Shown here: piece by piece, positions 52,935 to 61,815 of the stretch | Layout of the letters: each line of letters opens with the position of its first letter | Position numbering within the stretch: position 1 is the stretch's first letter | From: Gemmatimonadetes bacterium T265 | GTDB taxonomy: Bacteria > Gemmatimonadota > Gemmatimonadetes > Gemmatimonadales > Gemmatimonadaceae | Reading direction: 5' to 3' | NCBI GenBank assembly: GCA_019973575.1 | Contig: BPUI01000001.1 | Location: 744,001-808,000 of the forward strand | Length of the DNA: 64,000 bases | Notes under the pieces: generated by a model | Database searches by the model: none | The model's input: only the letters and a program-made list of their open reading frames with translations | What the model was told of the DNA's origin: nothing | Program-made: the position numbers and the translations under genes

Positions 52935-54131
52935 TCAGACGACGAGCAGGTCGCGCTGCGGCGCGGCGGGGGTGACGACCAGCTCCCCCGCCCCGACGTA
53001 CGCGTTCACCTCCGAGCGCACGCCGACCTCGCCGGGCACGTAGACGCCCGGCTCGACCGAGAAGCCGACCCCCGGCACGAGCGCGCGCTCCTCGCGCGTC
53101 TCGAGGTTGTCGAGGTGCGGCCCCGCGCCGTGCAGGTCGTGCGCGTCGATCGAGTGGCCGGTGCGGTGCGTGAAGTAGGGGCCGAAGCCGCGCGCCGTGA
53201 TCACCGCGCGCGCCGCGTCGTCGGCCTCCGCGCCGCGCACGACGGCGCCCGCGCGCACCCGCCCGGACAGGAGCGCGAGCGCCGCGTCGCGCGCGTCGCG
53301 CACCGCCTCCCACACCGCGACCGCGCGCCCCGCCGGCGCGCCTAACGCGCCGACCCACGTCTGGTCCGCGTAGGGCGCGCCCCCGTCGACGCCCGGCTCG
53401 CGCGCCCACAGGTCGACGAGCAGCAGCGCGCCCGCGGTGAGGGCGACCGGCCGGGCGGCCGAGGGCTCGTAGTGCGGGTCGGCCGCGTTCGCGCCTGCGG
53501 CGACGATCGGGCCGTGGTCGGCGTCGGTCTCGAGCCCGGCGCGCGCGAACGCGGCGCGGACCTCCGCGGCGACCTCGTGCTCGTACACCGGCGTGCCCGC
53601 GCGCACGCGCGCGCCCGCGCCGGCGATCGCCGCGCGCGCGACCGCCGCGACGTGCTCCGCGGCGCGCCGGTGCGCGGCGAGCTGCGCGGGCGTCCACACG
53701 GCGTAGAGCCCCGTGACGAGGTCGGCCGAGGTCGCGACCGTCGCGCCTAACGTGCGCACCATCTCCAGCACGCCGGCCGGGACGCGGTCGACGTAGGGCA
53801 CCGCGTCGCCCGGCGAGTACTCCATCGCCACCCGCCGCCCCGCGACGAGCGCGCCGAGCGTCGCCTCGAGCGCGCGCCACGAGCTGTAGACCTCGCGCCG
53901 CCACGCGCCCGGCCAGCGCGCCCACGGGCCCTGCTCGATCGCGTGCGTGACCGCGACCGGCGTCCCCTCGCGCGGCACCCACCCGAACACGCGCCGCGTC
54001 ACCATCCCGTCGAGCCCGAGGAGCCCGGCCGCGATCGGGTTGGTGCCGCGGAAGTCGTAGAGGAGCCAGCCGTCGAAGCCGGCGTCGGCGATCGCGGCCT
54101 GGAAGCGCGGAAGGGACTCGGGGGTCAGCAT
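52935..54131 (-). CDS. M24-family metallopeptidase (Xaa-Pro aminopeptidase-like)
   Basis: A 398-residue creatinase/aminopeptidase-P-type enzyme. The N-terminal domain (about 1-155) opens FQAAIADAGFDGWLLYDFRG. The pita-bread domain has all five metal ligands: Asp in LLLVDLWARE, Asp in YADQTWVG, His in THRTGHSIDA, Glu in FSVEPGVYV and Glu in VRSEVNAYVG. It cleaves N-terminal residues ahead of proline or related substrates. Two GTTAGGC heptamers encode Leu-Gly (53340 and 53745). The ATG at 54131 gives the expected length for the family. Confidence 0.9.
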   Translation of the reverse strand: MLTPESLPRFQAAIADAGFDGWLLYDFRGTNPIAAGLLGLDGMVTRRVFGWVPREGTPVAVTHAIEQGPWARWPGAWRREVYSSWRALEATLGALVAGRRVAMEYSPGDAVPYVDRVPAGVLEMVRTLGATVATSADLVTGLYAVWTPAQLAAHRRAAEHVAAVARAAIAGAGARVRAGTPVYEHEVAAEVRAAFARAGLETDADHGPIVAAGANAADPHYEPSAARPVALTAGALLLVDLWAREPGVDGGAPYADQTWVGALGAPAGRAVAVWEAVRDARDAALALLSGRVRAGAVVRGAEADDAARAVITARGFGPYFTHRTGHSIDAHDLHGAGPHLDNLETREERALVPGVGFSVEPGVYVPGEVGVRSEVNAYVGAGELVVTPAAPQRDLLVV

Positions 54132-54159
54132 GGCGCGAAAATCTACGCCCCCCGGTCGC

Positions 54160-54789
54160 TCAGCCCCGCCACGCGGCGCGCCACTGGCAGCTCCCCTCGC
54201 CGCGCGCGGCGCACCGCACGTGCTCCACCCGCACGTGCTCCGCCCGGCCGCCCGCGGCGACGAGTAGCCGGAGCAGCTCGCCGAACCCGGTCTCGTAGTA
54301 CGCACACTCCGCCCGCACGCCCGAGGTGCCAGCGGTGAGCGGCGCCGGCACTTCGAGCACGAGCGACCCGCCGACGCGTCGGACCGTGCCGCCGAAGTAC
54401 CGGCGCGCGAGCCGGCGTACCTGCCGCAGCGCGAGTGGGCGCGCGACGACGTCGGGCAGCGTGCGGACCACGCGCCGCGTCGTGCGCGGGAGCGCCGCGT
54501 ACGCCCCCGCGGCCCACCACTGGCCCGCCGACCGGAAGACGACCTCCGCGTCCGGCCGCCGCCCGATCAGCCGGGCGAGCGCGCCGACCTCGTCCACCCC
54601 GGTCCGCTGGTGGCGACGCTGCGCCTCGGTGTACCGGCGGATCTGCGCGTGGACGGTGTCGCTCAGCCCCAGGCGCTTGTTCCGCAACTCGGCCACGAAC
54701 TCGGCGTCCGGGTCGTCGTCCGGCCGGTCGGCGGCGCGGACGGCTTCGAGGAACGACAGGGGCAGGAGGGCGTCGACCGTGGCGGCCAT
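54160..54789 (-). CDS. V4R-like domain protein
   Basis: A 209-residue soluble protein. The C-terminal part ECAYYETGFGELLRLLVAAG followed by VEHVRCAARGEGSCQW fits the pattern of V4R/heme-NO-binding-like domains, with the paired Cys (CAARGEGSC) near the end. These small-molecule-binding domains are found in regulators and bacteriochlorophyll-related proteins. The N-terminal half is helical. The start was taken at the ATG at 54789; longer extensions are Arg/Pro-rich. It lies 28 bp upstream of the M24 gene on the same strand. Confidence 0.5.
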   Translation of the reverse strand: MAATVDALLPLSFLEAVRAADRPDDDPDAEFVAELRNKRLGLSDTVHAQIRRYTEAQRRHQRTGVDEVGALARLIGRRPDAEVVFRSAGQWWAAGAYAALPRTTRRVVRTLPDVVARPLALRQVRRLARRYFGGTVRRVGGSLVLEVPAPLTAGTSGVRAECAYYETGFGELLRLLVAAGGRAEHVRVEHVRCAARGEGSCQWRAAWRG

Positions 54790-54959
54790 CGCGGGGGCGC
54801 GGGCGGGCGGAAGGGGGCCGCGAATGAACGCCGAATCGCGGGGGGTGAAGCGTATGTGGGTTGCCCCCCGGCAGCAAGCGCGCCCGTCGCGCCGACGAGG
54901 CGGCCGCTTGCGCGCGGGCGCGGGCGACTCGTGCTTACGCGCATGACGACCTTCCCTGC

Positions 54960-55808
54960 ATGACGACGCCCTTTCCGGCCCCGAGCGTCGCCCGCACCAC
55001 CGCCGGGCTCGCGGTCGCGGGGACGATCGCATTGGCGGCGCGCCGGAGTGGGTCGCTCGTGCCGAGCGGCGCGGCGGCGGCGGTCGCGGTCGGGACGGTG
55101 GCGATGAGCGCCGGGTGGGGGTGGGGCGCGCTCCTCATCGGGTTCTTTGGCTCGTCGACCGCGCTCTCGCGCTGGCGGCGCGACGAGAAGGCGCGCCGCA
55201 CGGGCGGGGTCGTGGCGAAGGGGGGCGCGCGGGACGCGGCGCAGGTGCTCGCCAACGGCGGGGCGTTCGCGGCGGCGGCCGCGGCGGGCGCGCTCGCCGG
55301 CCGGGGGCCGCGGGGCGCGGCGCTCGCCGGGGCCGCCGCGGGCGCGTTAGGCGCCGCCGCGGCCGACACCTGGGCGACGGAGGTCGGCACCGCGCTCGGC
55401 GGGGCGCCGCGCCTCGTGCGCGGGTGGGACCCCCGGGGCTGGCGCCCGGCGCCGCCGGGGACCTCGGGCGCGGTCACGGCCGAGGGGACGTTCGGCATGC
55501 TCGCGGGCGCCGCGGCGGTCGCGCTCGCGGCCGGCGCGCTCGGGCTCGGGTGCGCGGCGGCGGTCGGGGCGTTCGCGGGCGGGGTCGCCGGCGCCGCGGC
55601 CGACACGCTGCTCGGCGCGGCCGCGCAGGAGCGGCGGTGGTGCGACGCCTGCGGCGAGGCGACGGAGCAGGCCGTGCACGCGCGGTGCGGGACGCCGACG
55701 CGCACCACCGGCGGCGCGCGCGGGCTCGACAACGACTGGGTGAACGTGCTGTGTACGCTGGTCGGGGCGGCGGCGGGCGCGGCGGCGGGGGCGCGGGTAG
55801 GGCGTTAG
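54960..55808 (+). CDS. DUF92 family membrane protein
   Basis: A 282-residue polytopic protein of the DUF92 family (VTE6/phytyl-phosphate kinase-like), with five or six hydrophobic Ala/Gly-rich segments. Typical DUF92 motifs are seen: FFGSSTALSRWRRDEKARR, GARDAAQVLANGGAFAAAAA, AAADTWATEVGTALGG, and GTSGAVTAEGTFGMLAGAAA. A CDACGEATEQAVHARCG segment adds a Cys/His cluster before the last membrane segment. The family's enzymatic role in bacteria is not established. Its stop codon lies in a GTTAGGC heptamer, and another encodes Leu-Gly at 55346. Confidence 0.88.
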   Translation: MTTPFPAPSVARTTAGLAVAGTIALAARRSGSLVPSGAAAAVAVGTVAMSAGWGWGALLIGFFGSSTALSRWRRDEKARRTGGVVAKGGARDAAQVLANGGAFAAAAAAGALAGRGPRGAALAGAAAGALGAAAADTWATEVGTALGGAPRLVRGWDPRGWRPAPPGTSGAVTAEGTFGMLAGAAAVALAAGALGLGCAAAVGAFAGGVAGAAADTLLGAAAQERRWCDACGEATEQAVHARCGTPTRTTGGARGLDNDWVNVLCTLVGAAAGAAAGARVGR

Positions 55809-55818
55809 GCGCGGCGGG

Positions 55819-56460
55819 TCATCCCCCGACCGCGGCGTACGCGGCCGGCGGCTCCTCGCGCACCAGCCGCGGCGCGGTCCGCGCGCCGTCGGCGGGGAAC
55901 CGGACGCGCTCGTACAGGTCGCCGACGCGGAGCGTGCAGGCGATCGACGGGAGCTCGACGAGATCGTCGGGGCGCGAGAACTCGGCGAGCACCCAGAAGT
56001 GGCCCGCGCGGACGTGCCGCTCGACGAACATCCGGTCCTGCGCGATCAGGACGTACTCCTGCAACGCCGGAATCCGGCGGTAGTGCTCGAACTTGTCGCC
56101 GCGGTCGAACGCGGCGGTCGACTCGGACAGGATCTCGACGACCACGGACGGGTTCACGAGCATTTGGATCGCGCCCGTCCCCCCGAGTTCCCGCTCCCCA
56201 CAGAGCGCGGTCGCGTCGGGGTAGAAGTACGCGCCTGTGGGGCCGACCTTGACGCGCATGTCGTTGCTGAAGGTGTCGCAGGGCCGGCCGCGGAGCTGCG
56301 TTGCGAGCTCGCGCGTCAGGTTCACCGTGATGAGGACATGGGTCGTGCTCGCCCCCGACATCGCGTAGATGCGCCCGTTGACGAACTCGCTCTTGTGCGA
56401 TGCCGCGTCTTCGAGGATTAGGTATTCGGCTTCGGTGTAGAGTCGCTCGGGAAGCGACAT
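55819..56460 (-). CDS. Uma2 family endonuclease-like protein, copy 1
   Basis: A 213-residue Uma2 (DUF820) protein with the PD-(D/E)XK core: FVNGRIYAMSGAST, YFYPDATALCGER (PD), VVVEILSESTAAFDRGDKF (E...K) and YRRIPALQEYVLIAQD. Such proteins are very abundant in cyanobacteria and other phyla and are thought to be mobile or restriction-type nucleases; actual activity is unknown. It is directly downstream of a second Uma2 gene of identical length, separated by 41 bp. Confidence 0.85.
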   Translation of the reverse strand: MSLPERLYTEAEYLILEDAASHKSEFVNGRIYAMSGASTTHVLITVNLTRELATQLRGRPCDTFSNDMRVKVGPTGAYFYPDATALCGERELGGTGAIQMLVNPSVVVEILSESTAAFDRGDKFEHYRRIPALQEYVLIAQDRMFVERHVRAGHFWVLAEFSRPDDLVELPSIACTLRVGDLYERVRFPADGARTAPRLVREEPPAAYAAVGG

Positions 56461-56501
56461 GGATGACTCCTCGTTTGAGTTGACCGACGTCCGGTGCGTG
56501 C

Positions 56502-57143
56502 TCAGACCGCCGCGCCCCACGCGGGCGCCTCCGCCTCGCGCACGAGGCGCGGCATTGTCGGCGGCGGCTCGTTGGGCAGGTCGACGTTCGCGTACACGTC
56601 GCCGAGGCGCAGCACGCCGCCGACCGAGGGCAGCTCCACCACCTCGTCCGCGCGCGTGAATACGTCCAACACCCACGACGCGCCCGAGCGCACGTAGCGT
56701 TCGACGCGCATGTAGTGCTGCGCGACCAGCACGTACTCCGCGAGCGACGGGATCAGCTGGTAGTGCGCGAACTTGTCCGTCCGGTCGCCGCGCTCGGTCG
56801 AGGGCGAGAGGACCTCGATCAGGAAGCTCGGGTTGAGGAAGGTCCGCGGCCGGGTGTCGAGGAACTCCGGGCATCCGCAGAGGCCGGAGACGTCGGGGTA
56901 CTTGTACGCGCGGCTCGACTGCACGGTGACGCGCAGGTTGCTCGGGTAGACGCGGCACCGGCCGTCGCGCGTGATCGGGTGCAGGTGGGCGATCGCGTTG
57001 GCGACGATCTGCTCGTGGTTCGGGTCGGCCCCGGTCATCCGGGTGACCAGGCCATTCGCGAACTCGTACCGCACGCCCCTCGGCGCGGCGGCGTCGAGGG
57101 CGAGGTACTCCTCCTCGGTGTAGAGGCGCTGCGGGGCGGTCAT
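56502..57143 (-). CDS. Uma2 family endonuclease-like protein, copy 2
   Basis: A 213-residue Uma2 protein, same length as copy 1 and clearly paralogous (RLYTEEEYLALDAAAPRGVR; KYPDVSGLCGCPEF; SFLIEVLSPSTERGDRTDKF; YQLIPSLAEYVLVAQHYMRV). The PD, E and K positions of the nuclease core are conserved, so both copies may be active. It is the upstream gene of the pair, 41 bp before copy 1, and is divergent from the reductase gene at 57262. This looks like a local tandem duplication followed by divergence. Confidence 0.85.
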   Translation of the reverse strand: MTAPQRLYTEEEYLALDAAAPRGVRYEFANGLVTRMTGADPNHEQIVANAIAHLHPITRDGRCRVYPSNLRVTVQSSRAYKYPDVSGLCGCPEFLDTRPRTFLNPSFLIEVLSPSTERGDRTDKFAHYQLIPSLAEYVLVAQHYMRVERYVRSGASWVLDVFTRADEVVELPSVGGVLRLGDVYANVDLPNEPPPTMPRLVREAEAPAWGAAV

Positions 57144-57261
57144 GGCAGAGCTCCGGCGCTACGGGGTGGACGGAACGCGCGCGCGGGACGCGCGTTCTAG
57201 CTTACGCTCGGCTCGGCCCCGCCGTCTACTCGGCGGCGCCGCCCTCTCCCGCCCCGCCGCG

Positions 57262-58548
57262 ATGTCCCGGTTCGACGCCGAAGTGTTGGTAGTGGGAGGC
57301 GGCCCCGCGGGCGCGTCGACGGCGTGGCAGCTCGCGAGCCGCGGCCTCGACGTGCTCGTCGTCGACCGGGCGCGCTTCCCGCGCGACAAGCCGTGCGCCG
57401 AGTACCTGAGCCCCGAGGCGTCGCGGCTACTCGACCTGATGGGCGTGTTAGGCGCGGCCGAGGCGGCGGGGGCGGCGCAGCTCGACGGGATGCTCGTGCG
57501 GGCGCCGAGCGGGGACGTGATCCATGGGCGGTTCGCGGCGGGGCACGGGTTTCGGGGCTTCCGCGACCGCGGGCTCGCGCTGCGGCGGCGCGTGCTCGAC
57601 CAGCTGCTGCTTGACGCGGCGCGGGCCGCCGGCGCGCGGGCGGAGGAGGGCGCGAAGACGGTCGATGTCGCCCGCGACGGGCGCGGGGGCGCGGCGGGCG
57701 TCGTCGTGCAGCGGGCGGACGGCACGACGCGGACGCTCGCTGCGCCGCTCGTCGTCGGGGCCGACGGGCTGCGGTCGGTCGTCGGGCGGCGGCTCGGCCT
57801 CGCGCGGCGGTGGCCGTGGCCGCGGCGCGTCGCGTTCCTGTGCCACGTGCGCGGGCTGCCGCCGTCCGACGCTGCGTCGCCCGCCCGGCCGATGGGCGAG
57901 CTGCACGTCGAGGCGGACGGCAGCTACGTCGGGATCGCGGACGTGGGGCACGGGCTGACCAACGTCGCGATGGTCGCGCCCGCGCCGCTCGCCCGGCGCG
58001 GGCTGGCGCGGTACGGCTCGCCCGCGGCCTACCTCGACGCGTGGCTCGCGGGCGCGCCGCAGCTCGCGCCCCGCTTCGCGCGCGCCGAACGCGCGACGCC
58101 GGTGCGCTGTACGGGGCCGTTCGCGTCGTACGCGCGGCGCGCGTGGGCGCCGGGGGCCGCGCTCGTCGGCGACGCGGCCGAGTTCTTCGACCCGTTCACG
58201 GGCGAGGGGATCTACTCCGCGCTGCGCGGCGGCGAGCTGCTCGGGCCCTACGCGGCCGAGGCGGCGCGACTGTTAGGCACCGGGCGGCCGGGCGACGCGG
58301 CGGCCGCGGACCGCGCGCTCGCCGCGTACGACGACGCGCGCCGCGCGGCGTTCCGCGGCAAGTGGCGCGTGGAGCGGCTCATCGCGCTCTCGGTCGCGCG
58401 GCCGGCGTTCATCAACCGCGCGGCGCGCGTGCTCTCGCGGCAACGCGACATGGCCGACCTGCTCGTCGGCGTGGCCGGGGACTTCGTGCCGCCGCGCCAG
58501 GTGTTGAACGCGCGCTACCTGTGGCGGCTGTTCGTCGCGGCGGGGTGA
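57262..58548 (+). CDS. FAD-dependent oxidoreductase (geranylgeranyl-reductase family)
   Basis: A 428-residue flavoprotein. The FAD-binding motif is VLVVGGGPAGASTAWQLASR at the N terminus; the second FAD motif is LVGDAAEFFDPFTGEGIYSA, which is characteristic of geranylgeranyl reductase/halogenase-type monooxygenases. A Cys-containing region follows the Rossmann fold (PRDKPCAEYLSPEASRLLD, typical of GGR/CaiF-like proteins). It probably reduces an isoprenoid or polyketide intermediate. It is the first gene of a same-strand set running to 61765. Two GTTAGGC heptamers encode Leu-Gly. Confidence 0.87.
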   Translation: MSRFDAEVLVVGGGPAGASTAWQLASRGLDVLVVDRARFPRDKPCAEYLSPEASRLLDLMGVLGAAEAAGAAQLDGMLVRAPSGDVIHGRFAAGHGFRGFRDRGLALRRRVLDQLLLDAARAAGARAEEGAKTVDVARDGRGGAAGVVVQRADGTTRTLAAPLVVGADGLRSVVGRRLGLARRWPWPRRVAFLCHVRGLPPSDAASPARPMGELHVEADGSYVGIADVGHGLTNVAMVAPAPLARRGLARYGSPAAYLDAWLAGAPQLAPRFARAERATPVRCTGPFASYARRAWAPGAALVGDAAEFFDPFTGEGIYSALRGGELLGPYAAEAARLLGTGRPGDAAAADRALAAYDDARRAAFRGKWRVERLIALSVARPAFINRAARVLSRQRDMADLLVGVAGDFVPPRQVLNARYLWRLFVAAG

Positions 58549-58565
58549 GGGCGCATCTTTCGGCC

Positions 58566-59045
58566 ATGCCCTCCCCCTCCCCCGACGACTTCCGCGCCAC
58601 GCTCGGCCGCTTCGCCACGGGCGTCACCGTGGTCACCGCGACCGCGGGCGGCCGCGACTACGGGATGACCGTGAGCGCGTTCGCCTCGCTCTCGCTCGAC
58701 CCGCCGATGGTGCTCGTCTGCGTCGACCGCGCGGCGACGATGCACGGCGTGCTCGCGGACGACAGCGTGTTCGCGGTGAACATGCTTGCCGCCGGCCAGG
58801 AGGCCCTCTCGCGCCGCTTCGCCTCGGGCGACCCGACCGACCGCTTCGCCGGCGTGGGCTACACGCGCGGCGCGCTCGGCGCGCCGCTGCTCGACGGCAC
58901 GCTCGCCTGGCTCGAGTGCCGGGTCGAGGCGCGGCACGCGGGCGGCGACCACTCGATCGTCGTCGGCGCGGTGGCCGAGGTCGGGGTGCGCGAGGCGCGG
59001 CCGCTGCTCTACTACCGGAGCGGCTACGCGTCGCTCGAGCGTTAG
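58566..59045 (+). CDS. Flavin reductase family protein
   Basis: A 159-residue flavin-reductase-like (FMN-binding split barrel) protein: FRATLGRFATGVTVVTATAG, MTVSAFASLSLDPPMVLVCV and FAVNMLAAGQEALSRRFASG are the standard family blocks. These proteins reduce flavin for two-component monooxygenases. It starts 17 bp after the FAD oxidoreductase gene, suggesting that it supplies reduced flavin to it or to another enzyme of the cluster. The TAG stop lies in a GTTAGGC heptamer. Confidence 0.87.
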   Translation: MPSPSPDDFRATLGRFATGVTVVTATAGGRDYGMTVSAFASLSLDPPMVLVCVDRAATMHGVLADDSVFAVNMLAAGQEALSRRFASGDPTDRFAGVGYTRGALGAPLLDGTLAWLECRVEARHAGGDHSIVVGAVAEVGVREARPLLYYRSGYASLER

Positions 59046-59063
59046 GCGCTCCGGCCCCCCGCC

Positions 59064-59825
59064 GTGGGCGCGCGGACGCGGCTCCTGACCCCCGCGCGCC
59101 GGCGCGGCGCGGAGCACATCGACGACCCCGCGCTGGACCGCGCGACGACGCTCCGCTCGCTCGAGGACGTGGCGCGCTCGAACGCGCTGTTCGGCGGGCG
59201 GCGCGCGGTGCTCGCGGCGCTCGGCGGCGTGCTGGGCCGGGGCGGCGCGCCGCTCACGCTGCTCGACGTCGGCACGGGCGTGGGCGACATCCCGTGGCAC
59301 GCGCGCCGGCTGGCCGAGCGGCGCGGGGCGGCGCTCGCGACGTACGGCGTGGAGCTGAACCCCGTGCTCGCCGCCGCGAGCCGCGCGCGCGTCGGCGGCA
59401 GCGTCTGCGCCGACGCGTTCGCGCTGCCCTTCGCCGACCGGAGCATCGACGTCGTGACGTGCTCGCAGGTCGCCCACCACTTCGCCGAGCCCGACGTGCT
59501 GCGGCTCTTCCGCGAACTCGACCGCGTCGCGCGCCGGCTTGTCGTCGTCGCCGACCTGCGGCGGAGCTACGTCGCGGCGGCGGGCTTTTGGCTCGCGTCG
59601 TGGCCGCTCCGCTTCCACCCCGTCACGCGGCACGACGGCGTGCTCTCGGTGTTCCGCGGCTTCATTCCCGCCGAGCTCGAGGCGATGGTGCACGAGGCGA
59701 CCGGCGCGGTCGCACGCGTGCGACGCGGCCTCGGCTGGCGCGTCGTCGCGACGTGGACGCCCGCCGTTGCCGCGGCGTCCGCCCCTGTCCCGCCGCCGCG
59801 TCCCGGGCGAGCTTTCGCGGAATGA
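59064..59825 (+). CDS. Class I SAM-dependent methyltransferase
   Basis: A 253-residue methyltransferase. The SAM-binding motif I is LLDVGTGVGDIPWHARRLAE, followed by GVELNPVLAA and the acidic-loop VCADAFALPFADRSIDVVTC; motif IV-like LDRVARRLVVVADLRRSY is also present. The pattern is typical of enzymes that methylate small natural products and often sit next to type III polyketide synthase or reductase genes. The GTG start at 59064 is 18 bp after the flavin reductase. Its TGA overlaps the next gene's ATG. Confidence 0.85.
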   Translation: MGARTRLLTPARRRGAEHIDDPALDRATTLRSLEDVARSNALFGGRRAVLAALGGVLGRGGAPLTLLDVGTGVGDIPWHARRLAERRGAALATYGVELNPVLAAASRARVGGSVCADAFALPFADRSIDVVTCSQVAHHFAEPDVLRLFRELDRVARRLVVVADLRRSYVAAAGFWLASWPLRFHPVTRHDGVLSVFRGFIPAELEAMVHEATGAVARVRRGLGWRVVATWTPAVAAASAPVPPPRPGRAFAE

Positions 59826-60421
59826 CGGCCCCCCCGAAGCCACCCGCGGCGTCCGACCGCATGCCCCCCGAGCGCGCGCCTTCCGACCGCGCGCTCAAGC
59901 GCCCCTACGACCTCGGCCCGATGCCGATGGGGCGCGCGATGGTGACCGTGGACGAGCAGGTGGTCGCGGCGCCGGTCGCGCCGCTCTTCGACCTCGCGCG
60001 CCTCGTCGAGGACTGGCCGACGCACCTCGCGCACTACCGCTTCGTGCGCTTCCGGGCGCGGACGCGCGACGGCGGCGGCCTGGTCGAGATGTCGGCCAAC
60101 CGGCCCTTCGGCGTCGCCGACTGGCCCACGTGGTGGCTGTCGGAGATGAGCGTGGACGAGCGCGCGCAACTCGTGCGCTACCGGCACGTGCAGGGCGTGA
60201 CGGCGGGGATGGACGTCGAGTGGAGCTTCCAGGCGCTCGCACCTGCTGCGGACGGGCGCCAGCAGACGCGCGTGCGCGTTGTGCACGTGTGGGACGGGCC
60301 GCGCTGGCCGGCGATCGGAACGCTCGCGGCGGTCGGGGTTATTGGTCCGGTGTTCGTCCACGGCATCGCGTCGCGCACGCTGGCGGGGCTGGCGCGCGTG
60401 GCGGAACGGGGCGCGTCGTGA
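59822..60421 (+). CDS. SRPBCC (polyketide cyclase/START-like) protein
   Basis: A 199-residue protein with a START/SRPBCC-type fold: VTVDEQVVAAPVAPLFDLAR (strand, then helix), the central YRFVRFRARTRDGGGLVEMS and the C-terminal helix FVHGIASRTLAGLARVAERG. Members bind hydrophobic ligands, and some act as aromatase/cyclases in polyketide pathways. The ATG at 59822 overlaps the methyltransferase stop (ATGA), so the two are co-translated. A ligand-binding or cyclase role is inferred from context. Confidence 0.75.
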   Translation: MTAPPKPPAASDRMPPERAPSDRALKRPYDLGPMPMGRAMVTVDEQVVAAPVAPLFDLARLVEDWPTHLAHYRFVRFRARTRDGGGLVEMSANRPFGVADWPTWWLSEMSVDERAQLVRYRHVQGVTAGMDVEWSFQALAPAADGRQQTRVRVVHVWDGPRWPAIGTLAAVGVIGPVFVHGIASRTLAGLARVAERGAS

Positions 60422-60520
60422 ACCATCCGCCCGCACGACCGCGTTCGTAATGCGCGCGGAGGGGTACCCACGAGGGGCGCCCCTCTGATGCTCTCGCCAC
60501 GCACACCCGTCGTACTTCCC

Positions 60521-61765
60521 ATGCCGCGCCGCCGCGTCGTCGTCACCGGGCTCGGGCCCGTTACCCCCATCGGCACCACCGCCGACGGGCTCTGGGCCGG
60601 CCTCCGCGCGCGTCGCTCGGCCGTGCGTACGATCACGCGCTTCGACCCCGAGCTGTGGCGGAGCCGGAACGCGGCCGAGGTGTCGGACTTCGCGGCCGAG
60701 GACCACCTCGAGGCGAAGCGGGCCAAGCGGCTCGACCGCTTCGGGCAGTTCTCGGTCGCGGGCGCGCGGCTCGCGCTCGAGGACGCCGGGCTCGACCTCG
60801 CCGCGGAAGACCGCGAGCGCGTCGGCGCGATGATGGGCACCGCGCTCGGCGGCGTGGGGTTCGCCGAACGGGAGCTGACGAAGTACGCGACGCAGGGCGT
60901 CCGCGTCGTCGACCCGACGATCGCGCTCAACGTCTTCGGCGGCGCGTCGAGCTGCAACATCGCGATCGAGCTGGGGGTGAGCGGCCCCAACTCGACCAAC
61001 GCGATGAGCTGCGCCTCGGGCGCGATGGCGATCGGCGAGGCGTTCCGCGCGATCCGCGACGGCTACGCGGACGTGATGTTCGCCGGCGGGGCCGAGGCGC
61101 CGCTCATGCCGCTCTGCTTCGGCGCGTTCGCGCTCATCCGCGCGATGAGCACGCGCAACGACGACCCCGCGACGGCGTCGCGGCCGTTCGACCGGGACCG
61201 CGACGGCTTCGTGATGGGCGAGGCTGCGACGGTGCTGGTCCTCGAGGAGCGCGAGCGGGCGGTCGCGCGCGGGGCGCGGATCTACGCCGAGGTCGCCGGC
61301 TACGGGACGACGAACGACGCGCACCACATGACCGCGCCGCGCCCGGACGGCCGCCAGGCCGCGCGCGCGATGTGCCTCGCGTTAGGCGACGCGCACGTCG
61401 CGCCGCACGAGGTCGGCTACGTCAACGCGCACGGCTCGTCGACGCCGCTCAACGACCCGACCGAGACGCTCGCCGCCAAGCAGGTGTTCGGCGAGCACGC
61501 GGCGGCGCTGCCGGTGAGCGGGACGAAGGGCTACTACGGGCACGCGCTCGGCGCCTCGGGCGCGGTCGAGGCGGCGATCACGGCCCTCGCGCTGCACCGC
61601 GGGTGGCTGCCGCCGACGGTGAACCTCGCAGTGCCCGACCCGGCGTGCGACCTCGCGATGATCACGGGCGAGGGGATGGACGCGCGGCCCGAAGTCGCGC
61701 TGTCGAACAGCTTCGGATTCGGCGGGATCAACGCGGCGCTGGTCTTCCGCCGGCACGACGCGTAG
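60521..61765 (+). CDS. Beta-ketoacyl-ACP synthase II-like enzyme
   Basis: A 414-residue thiolase-fold condensing enzyme. It begins PRRRVVVTGLGPVTPIG. The catalytic Cys is in TNAMSCASGAMAIGEAF, the first His in YVNAHGSSTPLNDPTE, and the second His in GTKGYYGHALGASGAVE, with the conserved Lys before it. It would extend acyl chains on an acyl carrier protein. No ACP, ketoreductase or dehydratase gene is adjacent. It ends the cluster 100 bp after the SRPBCC gene; FabF involved in general fatty-acid synthesis is an alternative, because the core catalytic residues are all there. Confidence 0.87.
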   Translation: MPRRRVVVTGLGPVTPIGTTADGLWAGLRARRSAVRTITRFDPELWRSRNAAEVSDFAAEDHLEAKRAKRLDRFGQFSVAGARLALEDAGLDLAAEDRERVGAMMGTALGGVGFAERELTKYATQGVRVVDPTIALNVFGGASSCNIAIELGVSGPNSTNAMSCASGAMAIGEAFRAIRDGYADVMFAGGAEAPLMPLCFGAFALIRAMSTRNDDPATASRPFDRDRDGFVMGEAATVLVLEERERAVARGARIYAEVAGYGTTNDAHHMTAPRPDGRQAARAMCLALGDAHVAPHEVGYVNAHGSSTPLNDPTETLAAKQVFGEHAAALPVSGTKGYYGHALGASGAVEAAITALALHRGWLPPTVNLAVPDPACDLAMITGEGMDARPEVALSNSFGFGGINAALVFRRHDA

Positions 61766-61815
61766 CGGGCCTCGGCGCGGCGACACTATCCGCGGGCGGC
61801 GCGCGTAGTCCACCC

